A DNA stretch of 64,000 bases from UBA5018 sp947463165 (GCA_943371245.1 CALRTY020000015.1:1-64000); one strand, 5' to 3'. Shown: positions 7,964-15,519, counted from the stretch's first letter. Made by a program: numbers and translations. Notes: generated by a model from the letters alone, not told the origin.

Positions 7964-8175
7964 CGCGTTTCATGCCCCATGCCGTGATTCTGCCAGTATA
8001 GGAGCGATGTCCAATTGCGTGACAACCTCGAAAAGGCAATAAAAGTGTTCAGTATTGCATTTCAGCAATGCTGTTTGGCTTGATATCCAATACTTGCCAA
8101 TTTCATTTCGGCAGATGTGCTGTACTGATGGTTTCTCCAGGTCATTCGAAGGTTGGAGCTTCGATTGAGGGAGGG

Positions 8176-8182
8176 GTTAGGC
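8176..8182 (-). other. Possible degenerate integron recombination half-site
   Basis: On the minus strand the sequence reads GCCTAAC, fitting the RYYYAAC consensus of an attC R'' site. The ATPase gene's TAA stop lies inside it, a common arrangement at integron cassette ends. The complementary GTTRRRY partner was not found before hicB, so the site is at best a remnant. Confidence 0.3.
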
Positions 8183-9712
8183 ATCAGCGTGCGCAGATGC
8201 AAGAGCCAGTTCAATTCTTTGTAAGTGTTGGATGACATCATTGGCGCTGATTGCCAAAGCATCCCTTGCTCGTGCAGAGTCCTCATCTAGCCATCGAATG
8301 ACTCGTTGCAAGAGCGCAGCCTTCTTCTCTCGTCGCTTATCAGCAGCTGAAACTGCCAAAATTTCCTCGACTTCTGTTGAGAAGCAGGCAGGGTAATACC
8401 ACTCAAACTGCGGTTCAGCGAAGGACTCAAATGAGCCTGGCAACCACTCCCGGTACCTAGTACAAAGCTTCTCAATAGCTGCTTTCCCAACATCATCGCC
8501 ATCGACGATGACCCATGTCTTGTTCTGATAGGCAGGCTCAAGATGCAAAAACAAGGTGAGCCGGTTGAGATCTGAAAAGGTTGGCTCTACGTTGCCGACG
8601 CCACCGGCAGAGATTGTGCGTATTCGGCTGAGCGAGGGTGCAAAGTAGGGTATCAGGTAGGTTCGAATAATGCATTCTGCAGACGACTCCTCAAGTATCA
8701 AATAACCACCCCAAAGCCCTAAATCAGCGAATGAGTATCCCAACTCGGTCAGCGTCTGGAGGCGTGCAGCTCGGGAAGCCTCAACCTCATTCACCATAGA
8801 TAGCGACGGCAATGCCCCTTTCTGCGATGCAATTTTGAAAAGCTTACCCCTTTCAGTGCTGCATAAGTGGCTCACTACGATATTTGAATGCGTTGAAATT
8901 ACGAACTGATTCTTGCTTGAGCTAGCGACTATTAAGTCCAACAGTGAGCGTAGTGCCTGCGGATGTATGTCATTCTCGGGCTCTTCCATCAGAAAGAGTT
9001 TCCCCTCTGAAACCGCCAAGTTGACCAAAAGTTGGACAATATTTGGAACTCCTTCTCCCATGAAATCAATGTCGATGGCTTCGCGTGACGGCAAGTAGAC
9101 CCCAGGTCGCTGGCCGTTGGGGGACGGAATACTGGTTACAACGAATCCCAAGATATCTAAGCAACTCTGCGCGTATTGAGCGTGATTTGGGAAGTAGGGA
9201 TTGCCGATTCGGGTTAGCTTGGCTGCAAGGTTAGACATGTCAATCGACATTGTCATTGCAGCTTGTTCCCGAACATCTTCCGAGTATCCGCCTGTTTTTC
9301 GCCTGGATAAGTAGGGCACAACGAAGTGCTGTGGCTCTATATTACTCAACGTGAACTCGGTACCCATAAATATGGGGCCGCCTATATGTATGGACCATTG
9401 GCAACTCATCGACTTTCTATCTAGGGTCGAAACTTTAATTTGGTGCGAAACCTTCGCGGTTTCATCTCCCGCCTGCCACTTGGGAACCCGGCCGACATTT
9501 TCTAGGTTGATTTCGACTTCGTATTCGGGAGTTCCAACGCGTACATCAGCGGCGACCATCTGGCCGCCCTGCTGTAGTAGGTGTAGCGCCCGCAGCAGTG
9601 AAGATTTCCCAGCATTATTCGCACCAATTAATATATTTATAGGCGCAAGACTAATTAGGCCAGAGTCCTGAAAAGAACGGAAGTTCACAACCCGGAATGA
9701 ATGTACGCGCAT
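8177..9712 (-). CDS. OLD-like ATPase with C-terminal TOPRIM domain
   Basis: 511 residues. SMC/ABC-type ATPase N-terminus: Walker A GANNAGKSSLL (residues ~30-40), Walker B LFLMEEPENDIHP (~239-251) and switch STHS (~274-277). From ~330 a TOPRIM-like domain: LILEESSAECI supplies the conserved Glu and WVIVDGDDVGK the DxD. This matches overcoming-lysogenization-defect (OLD) nucleases, the family that includes the Gabija GajA subunit, so ATP-regulated DNA cleavage in phage defence is plausible. No GajB-like helicase is adjacent. Codon use is less GC-rich than in core neighbours. It lies in the rpsD-bounded island. Confidence 0.82.
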   Translation of the reverse strand: MRVHSFRVVNFRSFQDSGLISLAPINILIGANNAGKSSLLRALHLLQQGGQMVAADVRVGTPEYEVEINLENVGRVPKWQAGDETAKVSHQIKVSTLDRKSMSCQWSIHIGGPIFMGTEFTLSNIEPQHFVVPYLSRRKTGGYSEDVREQAAMTMSIDMSNLAAKLTRIGNPYFPNHAQYAQSCLDILGFVVTSIPSPNGQRPGVYLPSREAIDIDFMGEGVPNIVQLLVNLAVSEGKLFLMEEPENDIHPQALRSLLDLIVASSSKNQFVISTHSNIVVSHLCSTERGKLFKIASQKGALPSLSMVNEVEASRAARLQTLTELGYSFADLGLWGGYLILEESSAECIIRTYLIPYFAPSLSRIRTISAGGVGNVEPTFSDLNRLTLFLHLEPAYQNKTWVIVDGDDVGKAAIEKLCTRYREWLPGSFESFAEPQFEWYYPACFSTEVEEILAVSAADKRREKKAALLQRVIRWLDEDSARARDALAISANDVIQHLQRIELALASAHADA

Positions 9713-9749
9713 GAGGATGTAGTGTAGGAGTGCGGGCCCAGTTTCTGGC

Positions 9750-9799
9750 GTCTAACGAAGTCTTGCGGCGAGCCGGCCCGCTGCAAGACTTCGTTAGAC
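9750..9799 (-). repeat. Integron attC-like inverted repeat
   Basis: Perfect 17-bp inverted repeat (9750-9766 and 9783-9799) with a 16-nt centre. The outer 7-mers are GTCTAAC and GTTAGAC, fitting RYYYAAC and GTTRRRY. It begins 3 nt after the DUF2971 stop and ends 37 nt before the ATPase start, the position of an attC between two cassettes read on the minus strand. No T-tract follows, which disfavours a terminator. Caveat: no extrahelical bases are visible, so strand selectivity would be unusual. Confidence 0.55.
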
Positions 9800-9802
9800 G
9801 TG

Positions 9803-10558
9803 TCAATCAAGCCGTATTATCGTTTCATTTATCTTGTATAAATCCGATTGCGAGATGGGTATCGTGCATCCGCAGCGAATAATATCTTCCTTTGCTGACT
9901 CGAATTCATCAGGCAGCAGCCTTGGATCAAGCGCAACTTCAGAAATTACGCTGGTTAGATCAAGCGAAAAGCTAGCTATACTGTCGACGCCCTTGTTGTT
10001 TTCTGCGTCATGAAACAGCAAGCGAACCTCGTCTTCGTGTGAAAATTCTGGCCTTTTAATACAGAGAGTGCGGGCAAAGTTGGTAGACTGACAGCCAAAC
10101 GCAAGACCCATGAAAGATGTACTGGCTAGGAATCTCTCAATCTCGGATCTCTCTAAGTATTTAACCACACCTATGAAGTATTTCAGATTTGCAAACTTGT
10201 CACTGGAATCAAAAAAACTCACGAAGAGCTTTCTGATTGTTGTAGATACACGCACGCCATCCTTATTGGGGCTGTAAATGCGCCACATGGCGTCGCTATC
10301 ACGATTCTTTGTCCAGCACTGCCCATACCAACTTTCCGAAAGTGACTCCAAACTCACAAAAGTACCGTCACTTGCAACGGCTTTGCACTTAAGAAAGAAA
10401 TTTTCAAAAGGGTCTTTCCACAATGATGGATGGACCAATCCATTTGTTTTGGTGTTGAGCAAAGACTTAAACCTGTGCATCGAATAAACTCGATATATTG
10501 GAGCATCCCAATCATCGATGTCGATGCCGTTATCTTGCAATTTGAGATTTCCAGACAT
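9803..10558 (-). CDS. DUF2971 family protein
   Basis: About 251 residues from the ATG at 10558. An in-frame ATG at 10597 is possible, but the GTCTAAAC cassette-boundary-like sequence lies between them. Pattern typical of DUF2971: YRVYSMHRFKSLL near the start, LVHPSLWKDPFENFF, CWTKNRDSDAMWRIYS and HEDEVRLLF. The family is widespread in mobile and defence-like contexts but has no established biochemical function. AT-richer than core genes and co-oriented with the ATPase gene. Confidence 0.75.
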   Translation of the reverse strand: MSGNLKLQDNGIDIDDWDAPIYRVYSMHRFKSLLNTKTNGLVHPSLWKDPFENFFLKCKAVASDGTFVSLESLSESWYGQCWTKNRDSDAMWRIYSPNKDGVRVSTTIRKLFVSFFDSSDKFANLKYFIGVVKYLERSEIERFLASTSFMGLAFGCQSTNFARTLCIKRPEFSHEDEVRLLFHDAENNKGVDSIASFSLDLTSVISEVALDPRLLPDEFESAKEDIIRCGCTIPISQSDLYKINETIIRLD

Positions 10559-11142
10559 AGTGATCTCTGCGTCTAAACCTTTATTGGGAGTTTCCAAGAA
10601 ACACGCCCGTAGGCGCTGGGCTTTCTGTAATTAAAATCCAGTGGGTCTCGGGCGCCTCGTCTGAATCCTGAGCCTGCATAGCGTTTGACGAAAAGAAAAT
10701 CTTACAATAGCCGTGGCTCTCGGGACCGCTAACCACCTGTTCGAGTACTAAACAAGATTCGCAGGGCTGCGCACCCCAAAAGGGGGCCGGCGACTGTAAA
10801 GAAATGTGTTTGCGTTGCCTCTTCTGAGGCTCTAGGGAGGCTCTGGAAAACCACGATTTCTGCGCTTCTGCCTCCTGAAAACTCTTGCGGCGCCATGACT
10901 CCCTCGGTCGGGGCCGGGGTTTTCCAGAGTCTCCCTAGTGTTGCTTTTTGCTGATAGCCTGCATTGATCACATGACTTGAATCACTAAATTATTTACTGA
11001 TGGGGACTTGACTTGAAGAGCTCTTGAAATCATCAATGAAGGAGTGGCAAAAGGCTTCCATGATCTACACGGTGTTGGATTTACAATTAATTTTCATCGG
11101 CTGAAGTAAAGTCCAGATATAGGACTATGTCTTTTACTGATC
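10559..11142. other. Gene-poor stretch upstream of the DUF2971 gene
   Basis: No convincing gene. Contains a GTCTAAAC sequence at 10571-10578 resembling the attC end at 9750, a MITE-like inverted-repeat element at 10833-10937, and an AT-rich segment before the recombinase fragment. Confidence 0.6.
10833..10937. mobile_element. MITE-like element with 20-bp terminal inverted repeats
   Basis: The left end 10833-10852 and right end 10918-10937 are inverted repeats with one mismatch in 20 (core CTCTGGAAAACC / GGTTTTCCAGAG). The 105-bp element has no coding capacity. If the terminal TA on each side is the target duplication, the inner repeats are 18 bp and the size fits a non-autonomous IS630/Tc1-type or IS5-type derivative. 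No matching full-length IS is in the window. Confidence 0.65.
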
Positions 11143-11450
11143 TTGACTTTTCGGAGCAGCAGCTTAGGCTTGATAAGGATCACCAGTTCGGCCGCGCTGA
11201 TTTTATCTCCGGCCAAGATCAGCTGCGGCATCCACAAGCACCTGTCGATGTACAGCCTGCGCCATGCCTACGCCACCTATCTACTGGAACTTGGCGTGGA
11301 TCTGCGCTCGATCCAGGTGGTGCTGGGCCACCAGAAACCTGAAACTACGGCCCGTTAGGCCCATCTCACCGAGGTTAACCGCCAGCAGGCCAAGGATCTC
11401 ATTGAGGATCTTGTGTCCGGCTTTGCACTGCACTGCGCTGGGAGGAAATC
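11143..11450 (+). pseudogene. Tyrosine recombinase C-terminal remnant
   Basis: The frame reads SLRHAYATYLLELGVDLRSI then VVLGHQKPETTAR, the HxxR and LGH catalytic segment of a phage-type integrase. A TAG at 11356 interrupts it, after which the same frame continues as AHLTEVNRQQAKDLIEDL, the usual integrase tail. The N-terminal two-thirds are absent. Integrases of this type often accompany IS91-family transposases, and an IS91 fragment follows directly. Confidence 0.75.
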
Positions 11451-11452
11451 TG

Positions 11453-11762
11453 ATGATTCTCCTTGCTGATCTGATCGATCGCTATAGCAGCGATCTTGAA
11501 TAGCGCCACGGGTAACAACATCTGCCAGACCATCATCGAGTACTGCAGGCCATGCGCCGTTGCCGCAATCAACACAGCCGCGTGATGGTGCTAGAATGCA
11601 ATGGCTGCCACCATCAGGTGAACCTGCCCCATTCTTGCGATCACCGCAGCTGCCCACGCTGTCAGCACCACGAAAGCCAGCAATGGCTGGAGCGGCAGAA
11701 GGCCCAACTCCTGGCGGTCGATTATTTCATGGTCACTTTCACAGTGCCAGCACATCTGAACT
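11453..11762 (+). pseudogene. IS91-family transposase N-terminal remnant
   Basis: Starts MILLADLIDRYSSDLE then hits two in-frame stops (11501 and ~11516). The same frame continues with the zinc-binding domain: cysteines in LECNGC and SCDHRSCPRCQHHESQQW, then YFMVTFTVPAHL. At 11760 it is cut and fused out of frame to the rpsD 3' copy. The catalytic Tyr domain is missing. Confidence 0.78.
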
Positions 11763-12080
11763 GCTGGCGGAAGCCAACCTCGCCTTCCCAGGCATTTCCA
11801 ACATCCCCCCCACCTAAAACTCGACAAGCCGAAGTTCACCGCCAAGGTGATCAGCAAGTGCCAGCGGGAATGGGTGGCCCTGGAGATCAACGAACTGCTG
11901 CTGGTGGAATTCTACAGCCGCAAAGTTTGAGGTTTTAGGGATACTGATATATCCGGATTGCGGCTGGCTTGGCTGGTGCACAGCTGGGTCTACCGGCTCT
12001 TTTCTGGATTCGACACCCTCGCTACGGCGGGGTTTTTTGTTTCTTGATTTATGGGCGCCTCGAAAAATTAACCATTCCGC
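11760..12080 (+). pseudogene. Right copy of the rpsD 3' end and terminator (long direct repeat)
   Basis: Encodes the last ~56 codons of S4 in damaged form: a single-base deletion in the C-run near 11810 shifts the frame and a TAA arises at the LEL position. After the shift the SRKV* ending is preserved. The post-gene region matches 7256-7382 with a ~20-bp insertion, including a weakened terminator stem. Divergence from the left copy suggests an origin in another strain or long residence. Confidence 0.88.
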
Positions 12081-12269
12081 CGCCGCGACTGCCAGCAAAG
12101 ATGATGCCTCTACCCCCTAACGCTTTGCGTTACTGGCGCTGGGGCGGGGGCGGGCGTGGTCTCTGTTTTGGAGCAGAAAAAACTCGAAGCCAGAAAAATA
12201 TTTGTAAATCGCGCAGAATCCCCAGCGTCTAGTGCACGCTTTGCTAGCTCGTTTTTCTTTAATTTAATA

Positions 12270-13316
12270 TTACTCATTATTTTCGAGTATTTCTGCTAAT
12301 AAGGACTCTCGAAATGCATCAATGTTTATTCCTAAATGTGCAGATACCGGAAGGATGGGTAGCCCAAATTCTTTTTCTAATTGGTCTAACTGAGTCTTGA
12401 AGGCTACTTTTTCATAATTATCTAAGTGATAATCAATGCGGTTCACGATAAGCAGAAGTGGCGTTTTAATTTCAAGAAGTGCAGAGAAAAAATTATGAGT
12501 TTCTAAGTCCACACGATTAGTGCCCGAATCTATCACGAATAGCACCATATCGGTGTTTGTTCTTAGGAAAGAATAAATATGTTTTTGGTCACGAAAATCA
12601 ACGCCGCCATACCATGGTATATTCGCGAGTCGAATATTCTTAAACCAATCGTAAAGGTCGATTGCTAACGTTCCGCTTGTGATGCTTGACGAAAAAGTAT
12701 ATTTACCGTCTGTCAATGAATTTATCAGGCTGGTTTTTCCAACACCAGTCTTGCCGATAATACCAATAACAAATTCTTTTTTTCTTGAAACACTCGGCTT
12801 GGTATCTTTGAACGCATATTTAAAGGCAGGGTGAATATTTTTCTCGAGTATTTGTTGCGCTGCGGACTTAAGAAATTGGCCTGGAAGTATTCCAAGGTCT
12901 TCAGCTCGTTTATTTAATGCTTGCAGTAATTTTTTAGGCCCATTTTTGCTCTCAAAATAATTTACCCATTGCCAGCGCTGTAAGCGAGATGGAACATTAC
13001 ATTCTTCTAATTTTAACGGAATAATAAAAATTGCCCCTTCCGGTTGTTCTTCCGCAATATCAAGTGCAAATTTAATTTCCTTTTGAACAAAGCCTGCTTT
13101 TGAAATTGATGCGTTGGATAAGCAAATCAGAACGACATGAGAAAGCCGAACTGCTTCGGTAATTTCATATTGCCAATCCTGTCCTGCAATTAGTTTTTCT
13201 TCATCCAACCATGGATTAAACCCGTCTCTGCGTAATTCTTGACAAAGAGCACGAACGGCAGGCTTGTCTGTAGATGTATGGCAAAGAAAAACGCTCAAAT
13301 TTTTTGTGGAAGTCAT
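12270..13316 (-). CDS. TIR domain-GTPase fusion protein, candidate defence effector
   Basis: 348 residues, strikingly AT-rich. Residues ~7-125 form a TIR domain: LSVFLCHTSTDKPAVRAL, DGFNPWLDEEKLIAGQDW, LICLSNASI and a FVQKE segment whose Glu (~80) sits where bacterial TIR NADases have the catalytic Glu. A linker leads to a small GTPase domain (~182-345): G1 GKTGVGKTS (188-196), G4 NRID (292-295) and G5 SAH (325-327). The G3 position reads IPWYGG, lacking the canonical DxxG. No signal peptide or membrane helix. A phage-sensing GTPase controlling an NAD-depleting TIR is the inferred role; no experimentally described equivalent is recalled with certainty. Confidence 0.85.
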   Translation of the reverse strand: MTSTKNLSVFLCHTSTDKPAVRALCQELRRDGFNPWLDEEKLIAGQDWQYEITEAVRLSHVVLICLSNASISKAGFVQKEIKFALDIAEEQPEGAIFIIPLKLEECNVPSRLQRWQWVNYFESKNGPKKLLQALNKRAEDLGILPGQFLKSAAQQILEKNIHPAFKYAFKDTKPSVSRKKEFVIGIIGKTGVGKTSLINSLTDGKYTFSSSITSGTLAIDLYDWFKNIRLANIPWYGGVDFRDQKHIYSFLRTNTDMVLFVIDSGTNRVDLETHNFFSALLEIKTPLLLIVNRIDYHLDNYEKVAFKTQLDQLEKEFGLPILPVSAHLGINIDAFRESLLAEILENNE

Positions 13317-13687
13317 AATATGTTTGGCATTTATGGCAAAATATCGTGAGAGTGTTTGCGGTTGCTAAATTTTAGAGGCACGGGCTAAAAGCTTGGATAG
13401 ATCGTGCGAAGCCACGATCTATCCTGTGTTGGACAAGCCCCCACCGCCGGGGCTTGTCACTACTGAAGAAAGATATGGCCATTTTTCAGGTTTGCTTCAT
13501 AATCTGTGTAGGTAGTATTACCTAGGGTTTTGTCTCATGGGTGGCTGGCGTCGGCAGTCTACCAAGTGTAAGCACGCAGCGATTCCGCCAGTCCGTATCA
13601 TTGGATCCAGATTGGCATTCCCCTGTTTTTTACCGCTAGTTCTATGACACACTCCGTGTGGCCCACGCTAGCACAGAAAGGGTATCA
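13317..13687. other. Upstream region of the TIR-GTPase gene with two hairpins
   Basis: No gene seen. AT-rich upstream sequence next to the start codon is a likely promoter. Two strong inverted repeats lie at 13395-13424 (perfect 12-bp arms) and 13432-13458 (perfect 10-bp arms). The rest resembles non-coding spacer up to the transposase remnant. Confidence 0.55.
13395..13458. repeat. Two adjacent perfect inverted repeats
   Basis: First hairpin: GGATAGATCGTG and CACGATCTATCC around CGAAGC. Second: GACAAGCCCC and GGGGCTTGTC around 7 nt. Between them the minus strand reads GTCCAAC, matching RYYYAAC, but no GTTRRRY partner is present. They may be an IS end, an operator or a recombination structure. 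No T-tract is present. Confidence 0.7.
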
Positions 13688-14125
13688 TTCCATTCAGACG
13701 CACCGCCAGGAGCTGCATTAAGCCTCCGCAATGGGGGCAGAGGATGGGGGTTTTCTCTCGTGGCGGCGCGGGCCACGGCAGTCTTACGCTGAGGGCCAGT
13801 TGCACCAGCAGGATCAGCTTTTTGGTATTGCCGTGCAGCAGGCCGAAATCACGAACCCGTCCGAAGCGAAGCCTAGGCGCCTGATGCCATCAAGCATCTT
13901 GGCGCGAAATACCTTTGCAAGATTACTCTCGTTGAATAAATATTTGCTCTGCTTGCTATGCCACTGCATTGCTTCCCGTGTCTCCCACCCCAGCAGGGAC
14001 AATTAGGTGCACATGTGGATGATATCCGAGTTTGCGATTATGGGTATGTAGCACGGCATGAGCGCCGGTCTTTCCCTTCAGTTTGGGATCACGGCGGGCA
14101 AAGCTGTCAATGGTTGGTCATGCCC
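13688..14125 (-). pseudogene. IS91-family transposase remnant (central and C-terminal parts)
   Basis: Three frames on the minus strand carry consecutive pieces: DSFARRDPKLKGKTGAHAVL then YHPHVHLIVPAG with the HPHVH catalytic His pair; SKQSKYLFNESNLAKVFRAK; and FGLLHGNTKKLILLVQLALS followed by a degenerate Cys-rich tail. At least two frameshifts and several stops separate them. Orientation is opposite to the 11453-11762 fragment, and together the two flank the TIR-GTPase gene. Confidence 0.75.
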
Positions 14126-14148
14126 TCATCCTTGCCTACGAATAGTCT

Positions 14149-14811
14149 TCAGCTCGCCCAAAGCTCATCCAGGTTGATCACCATACCTGGGAAGATGGGA
14201 TCCGCCGAGATGCTTGACGCTGGCGCGATCCGCTGCGGGGCCTCGGCCCCGGCCTGCTGGGGACTCCACGCCTCCACCGCTTGCTGCTCCGGGATCAGCA
14301 GCCAGCCCAGCCGGGCGCCATTGCGCTGGTAAGCGGTCATCTTGCGGCGCAGGGCGGTGAGGCCCCGGGGGCCTTCATCGCTAGGACTGGCAAGCTCCAC
14401 CACCAGATCGGGGCACAGGGGCGCGAAACCGCGGCGTTCATTGGCGCTGAGGGCCTGCCAGCGCGCCAGGGCCACCAGGGAAGCATCCGGGCTGAGTACG
14501 GAGTTATCGGGCAGGCGGAAGCCGGTGGAGCTGTCGAATGCCATCCAGCCTCCCCTGGCTCGCGCCCAGGTTTTGATTTGAAAAAACAGTTCGCCATTGC
14601 GGGCGCCCGTTTCGCTGCCTGTGGGGGTGACGGGAATCAGGGAGCCATCGGCGGCCAGCTCCAGCACCGCATCCGGGTTGGCATCGCACAGCTGGGCAAA
14701 CTGCTCGGGGGTGAGGCGCAGGCTGGCGGTGAGCGCAATCGGCAGCGTCAAGCCATCAACAAGCCCGGGGGATCGCTGAGCTCCCGGGGGCGGGGCGACC
14801 ATGAACCGCAC
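14149..14811 (-). CDS. Uma2-family (DUF820) endonuclease-like protein
   Basis: Up to 220 residues. The core has the Uma2 pattern: LRLTPEQFAQLCDANPDAVLEL, TGSETGARNGEL, STGFRLPDNSVLSPDASLV with the conserved Asp, then CPDLVVELASPSD and LGWLLIPEQQAVEAW. This is a PD-(D/E)xK-type fold that is very expanded in cyanobacteria. Biological role unknown. ATG at 14811 or a second ATG at 14802 could be the start. GC content is like the host's, so it appears resident. Confidence 0.85.
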   Translation of the reverse strand: MRFMVAPPPGAQRSPGLVDGLTLPIALTASLRLTPEQFAQLCDANPDAVLELAADGSLIPVTPTGSETGARNGELFFQIKTWARARGGWMAFDSSTGFRLPDNSVLSPDASLVALARWQALSANERRGFAPLCPDLVVELASPSDEGPRGLTALRRKMTAYQRNGARLGWLLIPEQQAVEAWSPQQAGAEAPQRIAPASSISADPIFPGMVINLDELWAS

Positions 14812-14901
14812 AGCGAAGCTGCTTCCAGCGTAGGAAGAGACCCCTCAGCGCACCCGATTTCCACCACCCTCTGCAGCGCTCATCTGCAGCCTGGGAAGCA
14901 T

Positions 14902-14990
14902 CTCGGCTTTTCCCGCATCGGCTAACCAGTTTTTCCTGCATCGGAGGCTCGGATTTTCCTGCATCAGCAGGCCAGTTTTTCCTGCATTGG
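14902..14990. repeat. Four 23-bp tandem repeats
   Basis: The motif TTTTCC(T/C)GCAT recurs with GCAT at 14915, 14938, 14961 and 14984, exactly 23 bp apart. Units 2 and 4 (CCAGTTTTTCCTGCAT) and units 1 and 3 are more alike, suggesting duplication of a 46-bp dimer. It lies just upstream of the truncated DUF4143 gene. Confidence 0.85.
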
Positions 14991-15009
14991 AAACCCGTCG
15001 CGCCCTCGG

Positions 15010-15480
15010 CCAACCTGGCCCGCCTGGCGGCCCCATCTGCGGTCAAAGGCAGCCCTGCGCCAGGCACCCCGGCGTCACTTCTGCGACCCCTCCCTGGCGG
15101 TGGCGGCCCTCGGCGGCAGCCCCGATCGGCTGCTCAAGGATCTGGAGTGGCTGGGGTTGCTGTTCGAGTCGCTGGTGATCCGCGACCTGCGGGTGCTGGC
15201 CCAGGCGCTGGCTGGCGAGGTGTTCCACTACCGCGACGACTACGGCATTGAAGTAGACGCGATCGTGCAGCTGCGCGATGGCCGCTGGGGCGCAATCGAG
15301 GTGAAGCTGGGCCAGGGCCAGGTGGAGGCCGCCGCCGCCGGCCTGCTGCGCTTTCGCCAGCAGATCGATAGCCGTCGCACCGGAGAACCCGCCTTCCTGG
15401 CGGTGGTCTGCGGTAGCGGCTACGGCTACCGGCGGGCGGATGGAATAGCCGTGGTGCCTGTGGGGGCGCTGGGGCCTTGA
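15010..15480 (+). pseudogene. C-terminal remnant of a DUF4143 ATPase
   Basis: Frame open from before 15010 without a proper start. It reads TWPAWRPHLRSKAALRQAPR, then CDPSLAVAAL, LGLLFESLVIRDLRVLAQ, VFHYRDDYGIEVDAIVQL and WGAIEVKLGQGQ. This is the DUF4143 C-terminal domain, a nuclease-like fold, of AAA_14/DUF4143 ATPases. The entire N-terminal ATPase (~250 residues) is missing. A GTG at 15100 could start a 126-residue product, but the domain would be incomplete. Confidence 0.78.
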
Positions 15481-15519
15481 TCAGGCAGGTGGCATTACTT
15501 GTAGGTTGGAAGCATAGGC

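Noticed and set aside
8177..10558. A complete Gabija system
   Set aside because: No UvrD-like helicase (GajB) is present; the neighbour is DUF2971.
12118..12132. TAACGC/GCGTTA hairpin as an attC
   Set aside because: Arms are only 6 bp, the loop is 3 nt and the GTTRRRY ends do not fit on either strand.
14902..14990. Regular repeats as a small CRISPR array
   Set aside because: Units are contiguous 23-bp tandem repeats with no distinct spacers and no cas genes nearby.
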